From the NCBI GenBank assembly GCA_031216445.1, contig CM062218.1, positions 14,492,501-14,556,500 of the forward strand: a stretch of DNA of 64,000 bases, in the 5' to 3' direction. This stretch comes from Lateolabrax maculatus (lineage: Eukaryota > Chordata > Actinopteri > Acropomatiformes > Lateolabracidae). A program made the position numbers and the translations under genes. This document shows positions 57,731-64,000 of this stretch, piece by piece; within the stretch, counting starts at the first letter, position 1, and every line of letters starts with the position of its first letter. The notes beneath the pieces were generated by a model. The model ran no database searches. It was not told the origin of the DNA and saw nothing but the letters and a program-made list of their open reading frames with translations.

Positions 57731-59008
57731 TAAAAGTTCAAATTGCGTCAAAGTAATTTTAAAGCAAGATTATGGTACATCATTAGCAAAGTTAATGGGA
57801 ACCTACCCACCTGCCTAAAAAGATGGTTGGAGTGGATAACCTGGTCTTTTGATCCATAATGAGTCAATTAATCAACATCAACATAATTGTTCTGTAGCTA
57901 AACATTTGACGTCAGTGGATTAACCCCAAAAACATTTTCATGCAAAAAAGCCTTTTAGTCGCTAACTTAAAATAATACCATATATGTTGAAGAAAGAAAC
58001 AGTTTCAGTTTGGCACTTTCTTTTATAAGGCCGCAGAACCAATTTTCCCACCACACACAAACACGACCATGCATGCAGATGTTTTATAGTAGGTTCCCAA
58101 ATATCCTCTCGTGTACTAAAGTGCACACTTTTTAAATGCTTTTAACTCTGTGAAGAGATGATAAAGAGTTTAGAATGATGTAACTTTGAGTTGACCTGTT
58201 CAGTGAAACACCTCTTCTCTTCCATTATGTGAACATCCACAGCTCAGATTAATAAGCATAAAAAAAAAAAAAAAACCCACATACCTGGTAATATCACCAG
58301 TAACACTGCTCACTGTACACAGCAGCAGTGTGGAGAGGTGAACCCTTAGCTCTAATGAAATAAAATCCAGCTGATTCTGGATGGTAATAAAATTAAAAAC
58401 CTGAATCATTACTGATTACTTGACATTAATGTGCATAAAGGCTTGCAACACGACTGAGCTTTTGTTTTACAAACTTTGCATGTTCATCCGTCAAATATTG
58501 ACCTGTTTATCTTTCTTTGAGTGGGCCAAAGTGTGCATAACTTTCAAATAAGAGTGGGCTATTGTGTGCAAAGAGGGGTTTCATCACATCAAGTATTTTC
58601 ACTTGCAGGGTAGGCTGTCATGTGTAAACTGTGAGCATGATGATATCTTTGTGATCATCCTAACGTTTTGCTACTGAGTCGATTCACTAGCTTTTGTTAA
58701 AGGCCAGAGAGAACAGAGTAGTTCTGGCTGGCTGGTTGGGGGAAGATAATGGGCGAGAAGCCAGGGAGTCGTCTGTGTGAGCTGTTGTTGAGCCGAGGTC
58801 CTTCTGGCCTTGGGCCGCTTGCAGTGGCGTCTAAGAACCAGTCCCATTGTTTACAGCCTTACATGCGCAGACATAGGCCTACACACACACACACACACTC
58901 AGACATAATGGCCAGTCACGTGTGCGTGCACATACAGCAAGTGAATGCCTGGCACCAAGTCTACACACTAAGTCAATGAAATAGAATTCTTAACTAAATG
59001 TACGTGAG

Positions 59009-59746
59009 CAGTGTTGGGCAAGTTACTTTTAAATGTCATCTATATCCCAACTCCATGTGTGCATATATAGAAAAGTAGCCATATTTACTGACCACTAACA
59101 GCTAACTTAACGGTAGTCCCAGTGAGTGCACGCAGCTCTCCAAGTCCTGACCTCATAATAGAGCTGCAGCTTCACACACCCTCTGAACAAAACCCAGGTG
59201 ACTCATAAATGAAGATTCATAAGTGGCTAGCTCGCCAGCTGAGAAGACATCACGTGTCAAGACAACTTTGGGGCTGGTGGGTGGCACATGGTAGAGGGTA
59301 GCCACCCCTCCCCGCCTCCAGGCCCTGCTCCGAGCGAACACATCCTGGACCAGTGTCTCCACTGAACACGCAGAGACAAAATGCAAGATGACCCCTGGAG
59401 TATTCTTGTGAACAAAGAAAATGTGTGTTTACATATAGTGAAACACATTTTAAATCCTACATTTTTACATCCATGTTTACTTACTACCTTTTGTGTTCTT
59501 CTGGCGCACATCGACCATAAAAAACAACAGGGACTACTCTTAAAAATATGACTCCATAGCGCTACTAGTGTTAAAACACCTCAGGGCACCTTTAACATCT
59601 ACCTCCCATCCAGGCTGTGGTAAGGCAGCATGTAATGTTCAGTAACTGTAATGAATCAATTAATCTTAAATTGTAATCCCTTACATACATTACATCGTTA
59701 GTGAACTTTAACACATTATTCAGTAATGTATTATTACCAAACACTG
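59009..59746. mobile_element. Non-autonomous hAT-like element
   Basis: The left end CAGTGTTGGGCAAGTTACTT and the right end, read in reverse as CAGTGTTTGGTAATAATACA, form imperfect terminal inverted repeats. The flanks TACGTGAG (59001-59008) and TACATGAA (59747-59754) match at six of eight bases, the size of a hAT target-site duplication. The body has no transposase frame. Confidence 0.72.
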
Positions 59747-60242
59747 TACATGAAACGTGCGTAAATGTAAATCACTTGCAACAAGAAATAAGAAATAAAA
59801 TACATGTAATTCCATCTGTCTTAAGTCAACATAATGAGGAATTGTTTATTTTGAGTGTCATAACGCTTGATTAAGATTTCTGTTATGTTATGTCAACTCA
59901 AAGCAGGTTAAGGTTAGGGAAAGATTGTGGTTACGCTGTCAGATCCGTAGCACAACCCACACACACCCTCACAGACTGTCCTCCCTTTTCAGAAAGGCTT
60001 TGCAACCTCCCGGTGTATGATCCACTCTGGACATGTGTGCAGAGGTGTAATTTTCACCCTTTCCTCCTGAATTAGGACCCCCCAACCCCACCACACACAC
60101 ACACACACACACACACTGTTCTTCCTGGATTCTTGGATAATTTTGGTCACTTTTCACCCTTGGCAGACTAGCGCTGTACAAATGACAGAGGCAGAGCAGG
60201 CCTTGCAGCTGTGTTTCTGAGACCTCACCCACCCCCTAAGAG

Positions 60243-60246
<4 letters not shown>

Positions 60247-60280
<34 letters not shown>
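60247..60280. repeat. (CA)17 microsatellite
   Basis: This is an uninterrupted CA tract. Another lies at about 60093-60117. Confidence 0.95.
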
Positions 60281-60283
<3 letters not shown>

Positions 60284-60609
60284 ATCACACATACCACCTA
60301 CTGGCACAGCAGTAGAAAAAAGAGAACCGTGGTTACCTCACTATTATGTTCTATGCGTGCGTACACATGTGTGTTCATGTATGTGTGTGTTTGAGTGTCT
60401 CTTTCTCCTTTATCTCGTTCTCCCCATGTCTCTCTCTCTCTCTACCCCCTCCCTCTCCTTCTCTTGTCCTCCTCCTCTCAGATCCTTCTTCCTCGCCATG
60501 ATTTCACAGACCTCCACTTACTCCATTGTGCAGAGAAACAAAAAAATAAAAGAAACACAATCGCCTTGTCCTCATTCTCATCTTAATAAGCAGCTCCAAG
60601 TTTGATAAT

Positions 60610-60960
60610 TACACGTTCAGCCCGCCGCATGAGTTTCTATGCAGTGTTCACATCAGGGAGAAAGCCATTGACTCCGCTGTTGAGGGGAGCAACTATTAGG
60701 AATGACTGACAACTGTCCCCCTCCCCCTTTGGTCGGGGAGGCTGTAAAAGTGAGAACAGCGCCGATCAATTCTGTCTCCTCGTTAGGGAGTGTGTCCCTG
60801 AACACCACCATGTTACCATCGGAGCAGCCAGCGGACCACATACGTTGCAAAGGCCCATAATCCATTCCATAACCTATCGCCATGTGCTGCCGATTAATGG
60901 GGTTTCTGCGGAGCAAGCGCCAAGGAGACGGCCAGACTGAGGGTTTTCTTCTGTGGCGGA
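60610..60960. promoter_or_regulatory. Candidate enhancer block
   Basis: Unique GC-mixed sequence contains CAACTATTAGGAATGAC, CAGCGCCGATCAATTCTG, CCATAATCCATTCCATAACC, GCCGATTAATGGGG and GGAGCAAGCGCC. A minus-strand 87-codon frame here lacks splice sites or a known domain. Conservation is untested. Confidence 0.36.
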
Positions 60961-61737
60961 AGCCAATCTGTTTAGGATTAGGGGAATAACTGGTGTGGCT
61001 GACACCGAGGCATCCAACATGCAGGCCTTAGGAGAAGAGAAGGGAAGAGGAGAGGAGAGAGGAGAGAAGAGCGGAAGGAGTGCAGGGAATGTGTTGACAG
61101 GGAGTTGATTGTGTTTTGGCAGGGGTCTGGTCATTGGTGATGGTTTGAATCTATAACTGGTGATTGTCTTGGGAGTCCACAATCTGAGAGCCATATGTGG
61201 TTGTTTAGTCCATTCCACGATATTTAGAAAGCATCTTCATTCTTGTAGGAAATTCTGTTATGTTAATTTCCATTTTGGCTGATTATTGCAACTTCCAGGT
61301 ATTCATAAGTGGGACAGTTCTGGAGTATCATCTTATCCGAGATCATCAAAATAAGGGAAACACTGTTCTCTTCTCTTCTGTTTCCAGACCGTTTGAAGCG
61401 GAGACATACCTTATCTGACTCCTCCACACAGAGAGGCCTTCTTTTGTGAGCCAGTGGCCCACTCACCCATTATGATGGCAATCTTGATGATTAAAGACCC
61501 GTGGAACAAACTGGGCTACCTGTTGCCATGATGTCATGTCTAGTCTAGAGCAACTGCAGTGATTAAGATTTAAGGCCATTAGAGAACTTTACTGGATGCT
61601 GTTTGTGGAAAAATATCAATTAGCTCTTGGCTATGAAAAAGCAGTTTATGTTTTGGATCTGAAGGTCTGGCTCTTAGAGAACATTTAGGGGCACATGTAG
61701 GTGCAAATGCTGATTCTTTTTTCTGGTAGGTGATGTA

Positions 61738-61757
61738 TAAGAAACAGCTGTTTCTTA
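61738..61757. promoter_or_regulatory. 20-bp perfect palindrome centred on an E-box
   Basis: TAAGAAACAGCTGTTTCTTA equals its own reverse complement and is centred on CAGCTG, the core bound by many bHLH dimers. It sits in unique sequence. Confidence 0.6.
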
Positions 61758-62044
61758 AACCACGCTTTTGTATCCAGAGTTGACGCAACCAATTATCACC
61801 GTTAGATTAAAAGGATCAGCTTTTCAACTGTTGGCTCTTGGTTTAGTGGTAGATGTCTGGGTTTGGATTCAAAAGCACAGTGCCATATTGATCTAACAGT
61901 GCAGTTACAATTAGTTTGAGGAATTGGGTACATTTGAATTTATGAAGTCCATATTTCAACCATTTTCCAATAAAGTTTTCTGTCATAACATTCACATTGA
62001 TTGAAAACAGTAGTTACATAAAACAAATTTTATGAAACTCAGAG

Positions 62045-62570
62045 AAACATGCTAGCAGCAGGAGCTCTAGGGCAGCTACTGTTGAGCTGCGCTAATACAT
62101 TTTTATATTATCAATGAGAATTATCACCCAACTTTTCAGTTCCCTCAGCAGTATGCAGGATTTTAACATTTTTCTGTTCATTGTGTTGCTTTTCCAGCCT
62201 GCAACTTTACTGTTTTGGTTCAGTTTCACCACTATCATCAGTCTTGTTTACAGCTTTAGTAGACAGTTGTGTTCAGCAAAAATGTTCTGATAAACCCACT
62301 GCACTCTGCCTGCTCAGCAATAAACAGCAGACTGACCAAGTCAGCGACGAGCTGGTGAACACAGTGGAGCATTTAGCAGCTAAAGAGCCAGATGTTCACC
62401 TCAGGAGTTGGTGGTGACCAAAACAGAGCTAAAAGGAGAGTGAATTTTGCCAGGTGAACAGAAACACAGCTGTAATGTTGCTCTGTAACTGCTGATGGGT
62501 AAACAGGCAACTGTTTGTTTACACATTCTCCATATCAACTTAATAAGGTGAAAATATGTCAGTGTTGTGT
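62045..62570. repeat. Percomorph interspersed repeat
   Basis: ATGCTAGCAGCAGGAGCTCT, TTTAGTAGACAGTTGTGTTC, CACTGCACTCTGCCTGCTCA, AACAGCAGACTGACCAAGTC, GCGACGAGCTGGTGAACAC, GCAGCTAAAGAGCCAGATG and GCAACTGTTTGTTTACACAT match a repeat I recognise as frequent in perch-like fish. A plus-strand frame inside it is not a gene. Confidence 0.8.
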
Positions 62571-62834
62571 TAAGGGAAACAATGAGGGATTACCATTATA
62601 AAAGACACATCCTGAAAAATGTTGACAGAACACCTGACAGATCACAAGATTAATAGTTTCTCTTTGTATTGTATGGTGAAGTTAACTCACTGTAGTACAT
62701 GTACCTGTTACATTTGCTTTGCTATGCAGAATATTGGCCACTAGGTACAATGCTTAATACTCACAACTTTCTTGTGTTTTTCTGTCATCTGTTTGGAAAT
62801 AAAGGTTAAAAACTGAGGCCAACATCTTTAATGT

Positions 62835-62860
62835 TGTATTGTATTGTATTGTATTGTATT
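62835..62860. repeat. (GTATT)5 pentanucleotide repeat
   Basis: This is five consecutive copies of GTATT. Confidence 0.95.
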
Positions 62861-63539
62861 TAAAGAAGAAAAATTAAGGTGAGGGGTGACTGAAAGCGGA
62901 AAGTAGAGCGAGGAGGTTGAAGAGAAGATGCAGAGTAAACAACCATTTAGCAGAAAGGTTGTTACAGGTGTGTAGAGACACACACACTGCTCTTTATGTG
63001 CAGAAGCCCCTGTGATAACGTCTTGCTTGTTTCCTCACCTCACTGCACAGTCAGCTGGTTTGCCACAGCTTCACCTCCACCTCTGCAAACCACAGTGACA
63101 TCAATATGTATGGATGAACTTACAAATATAACACAGATGAATTCTTTTTCTTTCCCCTCTGTCTTTATTTTATTTATCACCATATATCTTCTTCTCACCG
63201 TCTATCTCTTCCCTTCCTCCCTTCCTCCCACCTCCTCCTCCTCCTCCTCCTCCACAACCCTCTCACAGGTGGCTGTGTCCCAGCCAGGCTCACATGGAGG
63301 CTCTTCTCATCGCCCGGGGCCTCGGCCTCTGAAGCACTCCTCTGGGAGACTCCGCCAGAGACCCAGGCCTGCACTCTTAATGCAAATATGCAGCCACACT
63401 TGAATTGAAAATCTGAGAGACTGCGGCTCTTGGAAAAAAAAAAAGTTTCACACAAGCAGCACAGATGCAACTTAGACACACAACAAAGTCCTGCGTCCTC
63501 CCCTCAGGGCAGTGTTATTTTTGGCTCGGCCTGGGACAT

Positions 63540-64000
63540 ATGTCACTGGGGAGCGCGTGTAGTGCCTGGTTAATTAGGGCTACCTCAAAGCAGGCATAAA
63601 AACGGAGGCGATATTTATTAGGCAGCATTTTAGCTGCTTGTCATGAGTGCGTGTCAGCACTGTAAAACAAAGTTTGAATGAGTGAGTCAGAAAATGTTCT
63701 GTAACTAACCATCGCTACCCTGCTGCTCATGGAGAGATTGACATTTCAAGTTTCTTTGCTCCAATTCATAAATACATCCTGGTGCTAGTCTCCGTGTACA
63801 CTCTCACGGAAGATGTATTCCTCTCCCAGTAGTATTTATTTGTTGTAATCAAGCGGACAGAGCGATGTTTGTCCCCTAGTGCTTGCTGTACATGACTCCT
63901 CTTACAGCAGAGCTGCAACACTGTTACACACCAGAGCCGTCTGTAAATGTGTGATAATTTACGATGGCCATTTTGAGGTGGTTATGTAAAAGCAGTCTTG
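63540..64000. promoter_or_regulatory. Candidate enhancer block at right edge
   Basis: Unique sequence contains TGGTTAATTAGGGC (TAATTA at 63571-63576), GCGATATTTATTAGGC, AGTGAGTCAG, CCAATTCATAAATAC, GTAGTATTTATTTG and GTAATCAAGC. It runs to the window edge. Conservation is untested. Confidence 0.38.

Larger units (their letters stand above)
48011..64000. other. Intergenic regulatory landscape toward dlx6a/dlx5a
   Basis: Sixteen kilobases hold no recognised exon and no homeobox. They contain candidate enhancer blocks (50745-51680, 52180-53230, 53830-55330, 56850-57100, 57370-57730, 60610-60960, 63540-64000), repeats at 49705-49990, 59009-59746 and 62045-62570, and microsatellites at 49079-49110, 60093-60117, 60247-60280 and 62835-62860. 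In other vertebrates this interval leads to dlx6 and dlx5. Confidence 0.75.

Noticed and set aside
62181..62417. 78-codon plus-strand frame
   Set aside because: It lies inside a recognised percomorph repeat.
48011..64000. dlx6a or dlx5a exons or a homeobox
   Set aside because: No homeodomain-coding sequence is present on either strand; the genes are expected outside the right edge.
1..64000. tRNA genes, rRNA, CRISPR arrays, bacterial operons
   Set aside because: No A/B box pairs, no rRNA-like sequence, no spaced direct repeats; the sequence is clearly vertebrate.

Overview
This window is vertebrate nuclear DNA, almost certainly from a percomorph teleost. Evidence: short coding exons with GT-AG splice sites separated by kilobase introns, abundant long CA/TG microsatellites, two CpG-rich promoters, and several interspersed repeats I recognise from perch-like fish genomes. 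There is no prokaryotic operon, plasmid, phage or CRISPR content.

Two protein genes are readable, both on the minus strand. From 30472 down to 2014 lie coding exons 1-11 of slc25a13 (citrin/aralar2, the mitochondrial aspartate/glutamate carrier). The remaining exons lie beyond the left edge. All eleven exons keep the exon lengths and phases I recall for human SLC25A13, except exon 1, which is one codon shorter. The window therefore encodes the whole N-terminal calcium-binding EF-hand domain and the start of the carrier domain (391 codons plus one base). From 47864 down to 45474 lies complete three-exon sem1 (dss1/shfm1), 70 residues, a subunit of the 26S proteasome lid and a BRCA2 and TREX-2 partner. 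The two genes have separate roles and are probably linked because both sit inside the regulatory domain of a neighbour.

That neighbour is the point of the locus. In vertebrates the order is slc25a13 - sem1 - dlx6 - dlx5, so dlx6a/dlx5a should lie just right of this window. The introns of slc25a13, the 15 kb between the genes and the 16 kb right of sem1 hold many blocks of non-repetitive sequence with clustered TAATTA, SOX, RUNX, POU/FOX and E-box-like motifs. I list these as candidate long-range enhancers. Conservation cannot be tested from one sequence, so they are inferences.

Layout: 1-2013 intron 11 with a 448-bp foldback element; 2014-30472 slc25a13 exons 11 to 1; 30473-30690 promoter; 30.7-45.5 kb intergenic with candidate enhancers, transposon remnants and a candidate unannotated exon at 36261-36450 that is phase-compatible with sem1 exon 2; 45474-47864 sem1; 47865-48000 its promoter; 48-64 kb intergenic regulatory landscape toward dlx6a/dlx5a with a hAT-like element and a percomorph repeat.

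Most notable observations: a Thr-to-Lys change at a calcium-coordinating position of the citrin EF-hand, the splice-bounded candidate exon, the long foldback, a CA repeat touching the exon 8 splice donor, and several perfect palindromes or hairpins.
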